From Gemmatimonadota bacterium (lineage in GTDB: Bacteria; Gemmatimonadota; Gemmatimonadetes; Gemmatimonadales; GWC2-71-9): a DNA stretch of 64,000 bases. Made by a program: the position numbers and the translations under genes. Positions 9,276-17,891 of this stretch are shown here, in pieces (positions within the stretch are counted from its first letter, which is position 1; the number at the start of each line of letters is the position of its first letter). The stretch covers positions 1 to 64,000 of the forward strand of contig QHUM01000040.1 of the NCBI GenBank assembly GCA_003222135.1. The letters run 5' to 3'. The notes beneath the pieces are model-generated. The model was given only the letters and a program-made list of their open reading frames with translations. It was not told where the DNA came from and searched no databases.

Positions 9276-10202
9276 CTAAGATAGGCCGGCCGACTCGCGC
9301 CCGCCACGGCGCCACACCATCCACCCGAGCGCGATCGCGAGCGCCGCGGTGCTGGCGAATGCGAGACCGCTCGCCAGCCCGGCACGACCAGTGACGATCG
9401 GCGCGCCGCCCAGCGCCTTGAGCGGGGCGTTGTGGAGCCCGTGGTATACCGCCGCCGCCGTGAGCGAGCCCGAGAGCACGTACACACACCCGGCCACGAA
9501 TCCACCCAATGCGGTGCCCAGCAAGCTCCCCAGCGGCGCACCAGCGTATCCCGGCTGGACGGCGTGCCACAGTCCGAACACGACCGCCATGAGCGCCAGC
9601 GCGCCAATACCGGCGGAATCCGGCGAACCGACGAGCGCACGCCGGAACGCGAGCTCTTCGGTCACGAACGCCACCGTCGCGTCCGCCACGAGGAAGAACA
9701 CGAACGCGGCGGCGAAGGCGGAGGGCGGGACGACTGGTCGCAGCACCGCGATGAGCAGTACTTCCGGCAGCAGCGCCGCCGCGGCCGCGGCACCGTACCA
9801 GCGCCACAGCGCGCGTTGGCGGGTGGCTGCGACGGCGGCGCCCCAGGCCGCGACGCCCGCCAGGAGCGCCAGGGACGCCGCACGGTCGTCACGCCACAGC
9901 CGGGCCAAGAGGGCGTCGTTGCCCTGCCAGATGAGCGCGGCCGCGCAGGCCGCGCCCACGGCGAAGCCGCGTGCCACCTCCGGCGCGGGGCGGTGGGAGC
10001 CCGCCGGTCCCCACGAGAACCCGAGCGGCAACCGGGCGGCGAGCAGCGCGACCAAGGCGCAGACGCCGGCGGCGAGCGGCACCGCCGTGCCGCCCGCGAG
10101 CTGCCGCACCGCGGCCAGGCGTGGCAGGCTCGCCGCCGTGATCACGAGCGCCGCCGCGAGCGCGAGTCGCGCGCGCCACGAGAGATCAGGCGAGCTCGAC
10201 AC
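9276..10202 (-). CDS. CPBP-family intramembrane metalloprotease
   Basis: A 308-residue membrane protein. I use GTG 10202, which overlaps birA by 17 bases; the longer frame would run through birA. It has many hydrophobic helices and the three CPBP (CAAX protease and bacteriocin-processing) motifs: EExxxR in VTEELAFRRALV, the FxxxH-like VFGLWHAV, and HGLHNAPLK. These coordinate zinc in the membrane. In bacteria such proteins range from CAAX-type proteases to immunity or anchoring factors. The substrate is unknown. Confidence 0.85.
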   Translation of the reverse strand: MSSSPDLSWRARLALAAALVITAASLPRLAAVRQLAGGTAVPLAAGVCALVALLAARLPLGFSWGPAGSHRPAPEVARGFAVGAACAAALIWQGNDALLARLWRDDRAASLALLAGVAAWGAAVAATRQRALWRWYGAAAAAALLPEVLLIAVLRPVVPPSAFAAAFVFFLVADATVAFVTEELAFRRALVGSPDSAGIGALALMAVVFGLWHAVQPGYAGAPLGSLLGTALGGFVAGCVYVLSGSLTAAAVYHGLHNAPLKALGGAPIVTGRAGLASGLAFASTAALAIALGWMVWRRGGRESAGLS

Positions 10203-10929
10203 GGCCCTCGCGCACGCCGATCGTTCCCGCACCCAAGTCCACGAGCAACGCGCCGTCGGGACGGAGCCCGCCGGCGCGGCCCGCGGCCGGCGCGCGGAGC
10301 TGGCGGCCCCGCAGCCAATCACGCTCAGCGAACGCGGCGCACTCCTGCTCCGAGAGCGCCGGATCGAGCGCGGCGCTGCGCACCAGGGCGGGCACCAGCC
10401 GGTCCAGCACGTCGATCCGCCGCACCGCCGGGAGCCGCTCCGCGAGCGCGATGGCGCGACTCGCCATGGCCGTCGGCACCGCGTTGCGGACGTTGACGCC
10501 GACGCCTACGGCCAGCCACTGCAGCCGCTCCCCCTGCCATCGGCCCTCGCACAGAATCCCGGCGAGCTTGCGGTCGTCGAGCAGCACGTCGTTGGGCCAC
10601 TTGAGACGCGCGAAGGGACCACCGAGCAGCGCATCGACCGTGTCGGCGACCGCCACGCCGGCGCGGATCGATGCGGTCCCCAGCACGGCGTGCTGGGGGC
10701 GGAACAGCACGCCGAGCCAGACGCCACCGTGCGGGGAATGCCACGTGCGACCATCTCGGCCCCGGCCGGCGGTCTGCTCCTCGGCGATCACGGCGGTCGC
10801 CGCGGGCGCGCCCTGGACGCCCAGCTGGTGAATCGCGTCGAGTGTCGACGTGAGCTGGTGGAACAACCCGCAGTGCGGCACGCCCCACCGTGCCGCGAGC
10901 TCCGCCGCCGGCACGCCGTCGAGGGTCAT
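10186..10929 (-). CDS. birA: Biotin-[acetyl-CoA-carboxylase] ligase BirA (class I, no HTH)
   Basis: A 247-residue ligase that attaches biotin to the carrier protein of carboxylases through biotinyl-AMP. The ATP/biotin loop GRGRDGRTWHSPHGGVWLG and the catalytic KWPNDVLLDDRKLAGILCE are both intact. There is no N-terminal winged helix, so it cannot act as a biotin-responsive repressor. A small SH3-like C-terminal domain ends the protein. GGAGG lies just before ATG 10929, which overlaps the UbiA stop by ATGA. Confidence 0.95.
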   Translation of the reverse strand: MTLDGVPAAELAARWGVPHCGLFHQLTSTLDAIHQLGVQGAPAATAVIAEEQTAGRGRDGRTWHSPHGGVWLGVLFRPQHAVLGTASIRAGVAVADTVDALLGGPFARLKWPNDVLLDDRKLAGILCEGRWQGERLQWLAVGVGVNVRNAVPTAMASRAIALAERLPAVRRIDVLDRLVPALVRSAALDPALSEQECAAFAERDWLRGRQLRAPAAGRAGGLRPDGALLVDLGAGTIGVREGRVELA

Positions 10930-11750
10930 GCGATCCTCCCAGCCACAAGCGCCACGATGCCGACGATCATCGCTCCTTTGAGCCACCAGCTGTTCCGGTC
11001 CGGCTTGCCCGCGATGAGTCGGCTCGCGACGAGCAGGACGGCGAGCTGCGCGAACAGCGCAATGAGGAAATAGGCCGCGCCGTAGCGGGCGGCGAGCGGC
11101 AGCGCGAGGCTCAGCGGCACGAACGCGACGCCCAAACCCGCGGCGAGGAGCGCCGTGGCGCGCGATCCGATCGCGACCGGCAACGTGCGCCGCCCCACCA
11201 GGCGATCTCCCGGCTCGTCGTCCAAGTCCTTGACGATCTCGCGCACCAGATGGAGCCACGCGGCGAGCACCCAGGGCACGACCCCCGCCGCCGGCCGGCC
11301 CACGGCGAGGGCGCCGTATTCGAGGGGAAGCCCGGCCACGAGCGCCACGGCGATGTTCCCGGCGACCCCGCGCCGCTTCAGCAGCGGCGAGTACACCAGC
11401 ATCACGGCGAGCGCGCCGAGGCCGACCAGCACGGCGGCACCATTCACGAGCGCCGCCGCGCCGAGGCCGAGCAGCGTCCCGCCGACCACGCATAAATCGG
11501 CTGTGCCGCGCGACAAGCGCCCCGCGGCCAGCGGCCGCTCGCCGGGGCGGCGGTTCACGCGATCGGCGTCGGCATCCCAGACGTCGTTCACCGCGTTGCC
11601 GGCCGCGCCCAACCCCACGGCCGCCGCCGCGGCAAACACCAGCAGCGTGGGCGTCGCGAGCGAGCCGAGCGCGATCCAGCCGCCGGCGAGCACGCCGGCC
11701 GCGGCGACGACGAGGTTGTGGGCGCGGACGAGCCGCAGGACGTCAATCAC
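10926..11750 (-). CDS. UbiA-family prenyltransferase, geranylgeranylglyceryl-phosphate type
   Basis: A 274-residue membrane enzyme. GTG 11750 gives the usual start [23 protein letters not shown] and overlaps bshA by 8 bases; ATG 11777 is an alternative. The Asp motifs NDVWDADADRVNRRPGERPL and KDLDDEPGDRLVGRRTLPV resemble enzymes that prenylate glycerol phosphate or quinone head groups. About eight helices are visible. Bacterial members of this group make ether-type or quinone lipids, but the acceptor is not evident here. Confidence 0.85.
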   Translation of the reverse strand: MIDVLRLVRAHNLVVAAAGVLAGGWIALGSLATPTLLVFAAAAAVGLGAAGNAVNDVWDADADRVNRRPGERPLAAGRLSRGTADLCVVGGTLLGLGAAALVNGAAVLVGLGALAVMLVYSPLLKRRGVAGNIAVALVAGLPLEYGALAVGRPAAGVVPWVLAAWLHLVREIVKDLDDEPGDRLVGRRTLPVAIGSRATALLAAGLGVAFVPLSLALPLAARYGAAYFLIALFAQLAVLLVASRLIAGKPDRNSWWLKGAMIVGIVALVAGRIA

Positions 11751-12870
11751 CCAGGACGTCCTGATAAAGCGCTTCATAGCGTGGCACCACCCGCTCGGTG
11801 GAGAACTCGAGGGCCCGTGCCGCAGCGGCGCGGCGCATCCGCTCGTGCGTCGCGCCATCCTTGAGTACGGCCACGGCGCGCTCCGTCATCTCGTCCACCG
11901 CGCCGACGGGCGCCAGATACCCTGTTTCGCCGTCCACCACCACCTCCGGCAGCCCGCCCTGGCGGGTCGCCACGACGGGGACTCCGCACGCCATCGCCTC
12001 GAGCGCCGACAACCCGAACGATTCGCTCGCCGACGGCAGCAGGAACAGGTCCCCGCCCCGCAGCAGCTCGGCGACTTGATCGACCTTGCCCAGGAAGCGG
12101 ACGTCGCCACGCAGCTTCAAACGGTCCACCTCCTGCTCGGCCAAGTCGCGCTCCGGCCCGTCACCCGCGAGCACCAGAGTCGCCGGGAGCGCCCGCCGCA
12201 CGCCCGCGAACACGTGGATGACGTCGGCGATCCGCTTCACGGGCCGAAAGTTCGACACGTGGATGAGGATCTTGTGATCCGCGGGCGCCAGCGCGCGGCG
12301 CCACGAGCCATCGGTCGCCGGATGGAAGTCCGTGGTCGAGACGAAGTTCGGAATCACCCGCACATCGCAGCCGACGCAGCCGAACGCCCGATAGGTCTCG
12401 TCCCGCAGATACTCGGACACGGCGGTCACCCCGTCGGAGCGCTCGATCGAGAACTTGGTGATCGTGAAATACGACGGGTCCTGACCGACCAGCGTGATGT
12501 CGGTACCGTGCAGGGTCGTCACGACCTTCAAGTCCCGCTCGCTCTGGAGCATCTGTTTCGCGAGCCAGGCGGTCGCGGCGTGCGGGATCGCGTAGTGCGC
12601 GTGCATCAGCTGCAGATCCTCGCGCAGGGCGACCTCGTGCTGCTTGACCGCGAGGGCCAGGGCGTAGGGGGAGTGTTCGAACAGCGGATAGTCGGTGGGC
12701 ACGACCTCGTGGAACGTGACGCGCTGCGCGAATCCGCCCCGCAGGCGGAACGGACTCGCATACGAGATGATGTGCACCTCGTGACCGCGCCGCCCCAGCT
12801 CGAGCCCCAGCTCGGTCGCCACGGCACCGGAGCCGCCGTAGGTGGGATAACACGTGATGCCGATTCTCAC
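11743..12870 (-). CDS. bshA: N-acetyl-alpha-D-glucosaminyl L-malate synthase BshA
   Basis: A 375-residue GT-B glycosyltransferase (GT4). BshA joins GlcNAc from UDP-GlcNAc to L-malate, the first step to bacillithiol. The start at GTG 12870 gives [21 protein letters not shown], which closely matches BshA. The family features [13 protein letters not shown]-type [11 protein letters not shown] and the E-x7-E motif ESFGLSALE are present. It overlaps miaA by GTGA. The later enzymes BshB and BshC are not in the window. Confidence 0.93.
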   Translation of the reverse strand: MRIGITCYPTYGGSGAVATELGLELGRRGHEVHIISYASPFRLRGGFAQRVTFHEVVPTDYPLFEHSPYALALAVKQHEVALREDLQLMHAHYAIPHAATAWLAKQMLQSERDLKVVTTLHGTDITLVGQDPSYFTITKFSIERSDGVTAVSEYLRDETYRAFGCVGCDVRVIPNFVSTTDFHPATDGSWRRALAPADHKILIHVSNFRPVKRIADVIHVFAGVRRALPATLVLAGDGPERDLAEQEVDRLKLRGDVRFLGKVDQVAELLRGGDLFLLPSASESFGLSALEAMACGVPVVATRQGGLPEVVVDGETGYLAPVGAVDEMTERAVAVLKDGATHERMRRAAAARALEFSTERVVPRYEALYQDVLGD

Positions 12871-13856
12871 GAGGCGGGAGACGGGAGAGGGGAGACGGGA
12901 GACGTCGTGGCGCGCCAACGCTGCACGATTCGAGCGGCGAGCACCTCCGCGGGCTCAGTCGCGTCCAGGGTCCACACGTGTGGCGTCTCCCGCCTCCCGT
13001 CTCCCGGGCCTCGCAGTTGGTTTCTGAACCACGTCTCCTGCCGCTTCGCGTACCGTCGCGTCGCGCGCTCGATCGCGTCGCGCAACTCGGGCTGGGGGAG
13101 CCTGCCTTCGAGCATCGCCACGACTTCCCGGTATCCCACGGCGTCCAGACCCGGCGCGTGGGGCGCGACGCCCCCCGCCAGCACCGCGCGCACTTCCTCC
13201 ACCAGTCCCGCGGCGAGCATGCGATCCACCCGCTGGGCGATGCGGCGCTGCAGCGCCTCGCGCGGCAGGGTCAGATGAATGTACCACGGCCGCATCACGC
13301 CGGTCTCGCGTGCCTCGCGTTGCCACCAGGAGAGGGAGCGACCCGTGAGCAGCGCCACCTCGATCACCCGGACGGCGCGTTGGCGGCCCCCACCCGCGAA
13401 CTGCCGATCGAGCCGGGCCGCCCAATGCGCGAGCCGCGCCGCGCCGAGCGTCCCGGCCCAGGCGCGCAGTCGCTCGCGCGCCGCCGCGTCGAGCGGCGGC
13501 TCGCGGAACAGACCCTCGGCCAGGGCGCGCACATAGAATCCGGTTCCCCCGACCACGACGGGCTGGCGCCCGGCGGCCCAGACGCCAGCCAGCCAGACGC
13601 TCGCGTCCCGGGCGAACTGACCCGCGCTGTAACGCTCCCCCGGGTCGATCAGATCGATTCCGAGATGCGGCACGCCCGCGCGCTGCGCTCGGTCGGGCTT
13701 CGCGGTGCCGATGTCGAGACACCGGTACACCTGCCGCGCGTCGGCCGAGATCGCCAGGATGGCCTCGCGCTTGCCCCACGCGACGGCGACCGCGGTCTTG
13801 CCGACGCCGGTGGGACCCACGAGCACGGGAACGAAGGGGCGGTCAGCTCCGCCCAA
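12867..13856 (-). CDS. miaA: tRNA dimethylallyltransferase MiaA
   Basis: A 329-residue enzyme that adds dimethylallyl to A37 of tRNAs reading UNN codons. Seen are the P-loop [33 protein letters not shown], the substrate loop GGTGFYVRAL and the C-terminal RRYAKRQETWFRN. TTG 13856 has GGAG 7 bases upstream and overlaps mutL by 14 bases. The last 12 or so codons encode [13 protein letters not shown] from a GACGGGAGAC-type repeat that runs into the bshA start, so the tail looks like a late addition. Confidence 0.95.
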   Translation of the reverse strand: MGGADRPFVPVLVGPTGVGKTAVAVAWGKREAILAISADARQVYRCLDIGTAKPDRAQRAGVPHLGIDLIDPGERYSAGQFARDASVWLAGVWAAGRQPVVVGGTGFYVRALAEGLFREPPLDAAARERLRAWAGTLGAARLAHWAARLDRQFAGGGRQRAVRVIEVALLTGRSLSWWQREARETGVMRPWYIHLTLPREALQRRIAQRVDRMLAAGLVEEVRAVLAGGVAPHAPGLDAVGYREVVAMLEGRLPQPELRDAIERATRRYAKRQETWFRNQLRGPGDGRRETPHVWTLDATEPAEVLAARIVQRWRATTSPVSPLPSPAS

Positions 13857-15534
13857 ATCGTCGCTCCAGCTCTTCCTTCGGCAACTGTACGATCGTGGGC
13901 CGCCCGTGTACGTCGTGCGCCGGGAGCGTCGCGGTGAGCAACCGACCCACCAGCTCACGCATCTCCTCGAGCTCGAGCCGCTGGCCCGCCTTGATCGCGG
14001 CGCGGCACGCGAAGGTGGCGGCGAAGCGCTCGAGGCGGTTCGCCCAACCGCCGAACCGGCCGCCCGCGAGGTCCGCCACGAGCTCCTGGAGGCAGCGCGC
14101 GGCGTCGAAGCGCGGGTGTGGATTGGGGGCCGTATGCACGACCACGGTCCGGCCGGAAAACGGCTCGATCTCGTACCCCACGCGTCGCAACAGCTCCCGC
14201 TGGGTCTCAATGGCGTCGAGCTCCGGGGGCGTGAATTCGACCGTCAGGGGCAGGAGCAGTCGCTGCGCCGGGGCGCCGTCGCCCGAGAGCTGGCGCATCA
14301 CCGTCTCGTAGAGGACTCGCTCGTGGGCCGAATGTTGGTCCACGATCGCCACGCCCGAGTCGGTCTGGAAAAGCAGATACGTGTCGAACACCTGGAGGAG
14401 CGGTGCGGGGGGTCGGGTGTCAGGGGTCAGGGGCTCCCTCGGAAACAGCTCCCCCGGCGGCCCACCCGGGGCGACGGCGCCGACGTCGGCCCAAGCGCCC
14501 CCGATCCCCGGTCCCAGACCCCCGACCCCCAGGGGCGCAGCCGCGGCGAGCGGCCCCAGCGCCCGCCGGACCGCCTCTTCCACGACCTGCTCGACGAAGA
14601 ACTTCTCCCGGAACCGCACCTCCAGTTTCGCCGGGTGGACGTTCACATCCACCGCATCACCCGGGAGATCGAGGAACAGAATCAAGGATGGCCGGTCGCC
14701 GGGCGCGATCGTCGAGCGGTACCCCGCTTCCCCCGCGCGCAGGATGAAGGGATCGCGGATCGGTCGGCCGCGCACGAAGACGTATCCCTTGCGGCCCGCC
14801 GGCCGGGCTTGGGCGGGGCGCTGGGCGAAGCCGCGCACCTCGAGCGGTCCCTCGCAATGCGCGACGGGGAGCAGCGTGTCGGCGAGGCCGGCCCCCCACA
14901 GGGCCCGCACCCGCTCGAGCTGTCCCGCGGCGGGAGGCACATCGATGAGGCTGCGGTCGTCGCTCGTGAGGGTGAACGCGACGTCGGGACGCGTCAAGGC
15001 CAGGACGGTGAGCACCTCCACGACTGCCCGGGTCTCCGTCGCCTGGGCGCGCAGGAATTTGCGGCGGGCGGGCGTATTGAAGAACAAGGCACGCACCGTC
15101 ACGGTCGTGCCGCGCTGCCGCACGACGTCCGCCACCGCGTCGCGCTTTCCGCCGACGACGCCGATGCGCGTGCCGGCCCGGCCGTCCGGCGAAGTCTCGA
15201 GCTCGAAGCGCGCCACCGACGCGATCGCCGGAAGCGCCTCGCCCCGGAAGCCGAACGTCGCGACGCCGATCAAGTCCGCCGGATCGCGGATCTTGCTGGT
15301 GGCGTGCCGCGCCAGCGCCAGCTCCGCGTCCTCGCGACCCATCCCGTCGCCGTCGTCGCTCACGCGGATGAGCGTCCTGCCACCGTTCTCGATCGCCACG
15401 CGGATCGCGCCCGCGCCGGCGTCGAGCGCGTTCTCGACGAGTTCCTTGACGACCGAAGCCGGCCGCTCTACCACCTCGCCTGCAGCAATCTGGTCCGCGA
15501 CCCGGGGGGCCAGAACCGCGATCTTGGCGGTCAC
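13843..15534 (-). CDS. mutL: DNA mismatch repair protein MutL
   Basis: A 563-residue GHKL ATPase. N-terminal motifs are IAAGEVVERPASVVKELVEN, DDGDGM, RHATSKI and TFGFRGEALPAIASV. The C-terminal domain has DQHSAHERVLYE, a one-residue variant of the DQHA(x)2E(x)4E nicking motif, and ACRAAIKAG, so this is probably the endonuclease type used where MutH is absent. The later CPHGRP box reads DVHGRP, so its Cys is missing. GTG 15534 overlaps the Bat gene by GTGA. mutS is not in the window. Confidence 0.95.
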   Translation of the reverse strand: MTAKIAVLAPRVADQIAAGEVVERPASVVKELVENALDAGAGAIRVAIENGGRTLIRVSDDGDGMGREDAELALARHATSKIRDPADLIGVATFGFRGEALPAIASVARFELETSPDGRAGTRIGVVGGKRDAVADVVRQRGTTVTVRALFFNTPARRKFLRAQATETRAVVEVLTVLALTRPDVAFTLTSDDRSLIDVPPAAGQLERVRALWGAGLADTLLPVAHCEGPLEVRGFAQRPAQARPAGRKGYVFVRGRPIRDPFILRAGEAGYRSTIAPGDRPSLILFLDLPGDAVDVNVHPAKLEVRFREKFFVEQVVEEAVRRALGPLAAAAPLGVGGLGPGIGGAWADVGAVAPGGPPGELFPREPLTPDTRPPAPLLQVFDTYLLFQTDSGVAIVDQHSAHERVLYETVMRQLSGDGAPAQRLLLPLTVEFTPPELDAIETQRELLRRVGYEIEPFSGRTVVVHTAPNPHPRFDAARCLQELVADLAGGRFGGWANRLERFAATFACRAAIKAGQRLELEEMRELVGRLLTATLPAHDVHGRPTIVQLPKEELERRFGRS

Positions 15535-17891
15535 AGCGGCACGACTTCGGCCGCCATGACCCAGCCATGCACGCCGTCCGGACGTTGCACGCGGAGCCAG
15601 GCGCCGCTGCGGCGCTCGACGTAGAGTGCCGCGCCGGCGTCGAGCGTGATGGTGGCGCTCGCGCCGCCGTACGGGGCCACGCGTACCGGCGTCCCCGCAC
15701 TCGCGATCACCGCGACGGGGCGGGCTCGGTGCTGCCACTCGCCCGCGGCGAGCCCGCTGCACACCGCGGTGGCGAGCCCCACCAGAATCAGCATGATGCC
15801 CCGGCGGCGCGCCGCCACGGCCAGCCACACCCCCACCCATCCCGCGGCCGCCGCGAGGGCCCACTCCCCGGGCGTGGCGAGGCCGCTGGCCAGCAACGGC
15901 TCGCTGGCCGCATCAGGGGGCGGCAGGAACCGCCGGGCCCGGCGGATGAGCGGCGCCCGCGGTGTCAGGCGCGCGGCGATCGCCCACGCCGCGGCGGCCT
16001 TGCCGTCCGCACCGGCGCGATACAGGGTGGCGCCGAGGTTGTACCAGTGCGCCGCGACGCTCGGCCGGGCCGCGGCACGAGCCGCGAAGGAATCGGCGGC
16101 GGCGCGGAGCGCGCCGATGTCGTAGAGCGCTTCAGCGTTGGGCGCCTGCGCCGCCGCGAGCTCGGGGGGAGGAGCAGCGCTGACCAGCCCCCCGAGGCAC
16201 ACGGCCACGAGCCAACGGCGGCGCCGGCCGCCGGCGGGCTCCGCGTCCAGCACCTTGAGCACCTGCGCGAGCTCCGCCGCCAGCTCCGCCGCGTCGCCCA
16301 GCCCCCGCGGCCCGTAGCGCGCGGCACGCAGCCGGTCGCGCAGGCGCATCACGTGATCGGCGACGGCGCTCTCGACGCCGGCCGCGCGCAGCGCCCGGGC
16401 GAGGCCGTCGCCGTCGCGTGCCACCGGATCCGGCACGTGGCTGACGAGCACCGCCTGAAAGGCGTGCTCTAAGCGGCCCAGGCGCGACAGCGGGGCCGCG
16501 TCAGGCGCGGCGTCCGTGTCCAGCGCGGGTTGCGACGCCGCGCGCCGCCGCCAGAACCACCCGACGAGCGGCGGGCCGACGAGCAACACCACCCAGCCCC
16601 AGGGCACCAGCGCCGCGACGAGCGCGGTCGACCACGCCTCGCGTGGGGAGCGATCGAGCGGCGGGAGCGGGCGCGCGGCGCGCGGCTCCGCGCCCTGCCC
16701 CACGGCGAGCGCGCGCGGCGCCGCGCGCGCCACCGCGGCGGCGCCGGCGGCGACGTCGTAATAGGCATAGCGCACTTCGGGGAGCAGAAACGCGCCGGCC
16801 GAGTCGGGCACGGCGAGGTAACGGAACGTCTTGCTCCCCCCGATCTGGCCGCCCTTCGACTCGACCCGCACGGTGGCCTCGCCCGGATACGTGCGGAAGC
16901 CCGTGGGCCAATGGATCGCGGGCTCCGGCCAGAGCGCCACGTTACCGAGCCCCGACACGGTGGCGCTCACGTCCAACGGCTCGCCGACGCGGGCCTCCGC
17001 CGGCTCGATCGCGACATCGACCGCGAGTCCGTGCGCCACTACGCGCGGGTCATCGGCGCTCCGCCCGGCCACGGGCAGCGGCAGCACGCTGACGAGCACC
17101 GAGTCACTCTTCAGGGAATAGCGCTCCTCACGGCTGAAGAACGAGAAATTCACCGGCACCGCGTAGTCGAGCGTAGCCGGCGGGATCGTCACGCGTCCCA
17201 CGGCGAGCGGGAACACGATCTGGTGAGCGACGAACAGGTCCATCCAGCCGCCCCGGACGAGCCGTGACGCCGCCGGCTCGCTCGGTGAGGCGCCGGGATA
17301 TGACCAGACGCCCTCCGGGGTCTGCAGCGTCAGGATCGGCATGCGCCGCAGCCGGGCACGCAGCTCGCGCGGGAACCACGCCGCTGCGATCACGTCGAGT
17401 TGCGCGCCCACGAGCGCGGTATCGGAGGGAAGGATCACGGACAGCGCGACGTGATCGCCTCGCGCCGGCGCCGGTGCGGCGGCGAGGAGCTCGCGCGCCA
17501 GCGGGCTGAGGGCCGCCGCCGGGCCCACGGCGGCGCTGTCCACGACGATCGTGATCGGCCCCGTTGCCACCGTCCGCGCGCCCTGGCGGGCCCGTACCGC
17601 GCCGATGACCAGCGTCCCCGCCCGCTCGGTCCGCAGCCGCAGCTCGCGGGTGGTCGTGCGCAACTGCCCGACGGCGCCGTCGAGCGACACATCGGTGACC
17701 TCGCGGGAGCCCACGATCGTGAATCCCGTGAGGGCCGGGAGCGTGAGGCTCACCGGCTCGGCCGTGCGCGAGCGGGCGCGGACCGTGAGGGTCAACTGCT
17801 CGCCCGCCGGGAGGCGGCTGCGGTCGACCCGCGCCTCCAGCATCGGCGCCGGGCCTTGCAGGACGATCAGTACCCACAGGGCGCTCGTCAC
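15531..17891 (-). CDS. BatD-BatE fusion (aerotolerance protein with TPR and SH3 domains)
   Basis: A 786-residue protein starting at GTG 17891. It begins with a signal-like helix (ALWVLIVLQGPAPML) and a long periplasmic BatD region of beta domains. A membrane helix lies at about 417-450. A second signal-like helix at about 557-577 (WLVAVCLGGLVSAAPPPELA) is followed by a TPR segment (AHWYNLGATLYRAG), then two hydrophobic helices and a bacterial SH3 domain at about 715-786 ending GVHGWVMAAEVVPL. TPR plus SH3 is the layout of BatE, so this looks like BatD joined to BatE. Bat proteins form an envelope complex linked to stress and oxygen tolerance. Confidence 0.8.
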   Translation of the reverse strand: MTSALWVLIVLQGPAPMLEARVDRSRLPAGEQLTLTVRARSRTAEPVSLTLPALTGFTIVGSREVTDVSLDGAVGQLRTTTRELRLRTERAGTLVIGAVRARQGARTVATGPITIVVDSAAVGPAAALSPLARELLAAAPAPARGDHVALSVILPSDTALVGAQLDVIAAAWFPRELRARLRRMPILTLQTPEGVWSYPGASPSEPAASRLVRGGWMDLFVAHQIVFPLAVGRVTIPPATLDYAVPVNFSFFSREERYSLKSDSVLVSVLPLPVAGRSADDPRVVAHGLAVDVAIEPAEARVGEPLDVSATVSGLGNVALWPEPAIHWPTGFRTYPGEATVRVESKGGQIGGSKTFRYLAVPDSAGAFLLPEVRYAYYDVAAGAAAVARAAPRALAVGQGAEPRAARPLPPLDRSPREAWSTALVAALVPWGWVVLLVGPPLVGWFWRRRAASQPALDTDAAPDAAPLSRLGRLEHAFQAVLVSHVPDPVARDGDGLARALRAAGVESAVADHVMRLRDRLRAARYGPRGLGDAAELAAELAQVLKVLDAEPAGGRRRRWLVAVCLGGLVSAAPPPELAAAQAPNAEALYDIGALRAAADSFAARAAARPSVAAHWYNLGATLYRAGADGKAAAAWAIAARLTPRAPLIRRARRFLPPPDAASEPLLASGLATPGEWALAAAAGWVGVWLAVAARRRGIMLILVGLATAVCSGLAAGEWQHRARPVAVIASAGTPVRVAPYGGASATITLDAGAALYVERRSGAWLRVQRPDGVHGWVMAAEVVPL

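Noticed and set aside
11155..13278. A 707-codon plus-strand open frame
   Set aside because: It lies opposite UbiA, bshA and miaA, which have intact motifs. Long shadow frames are expected at this GC content.
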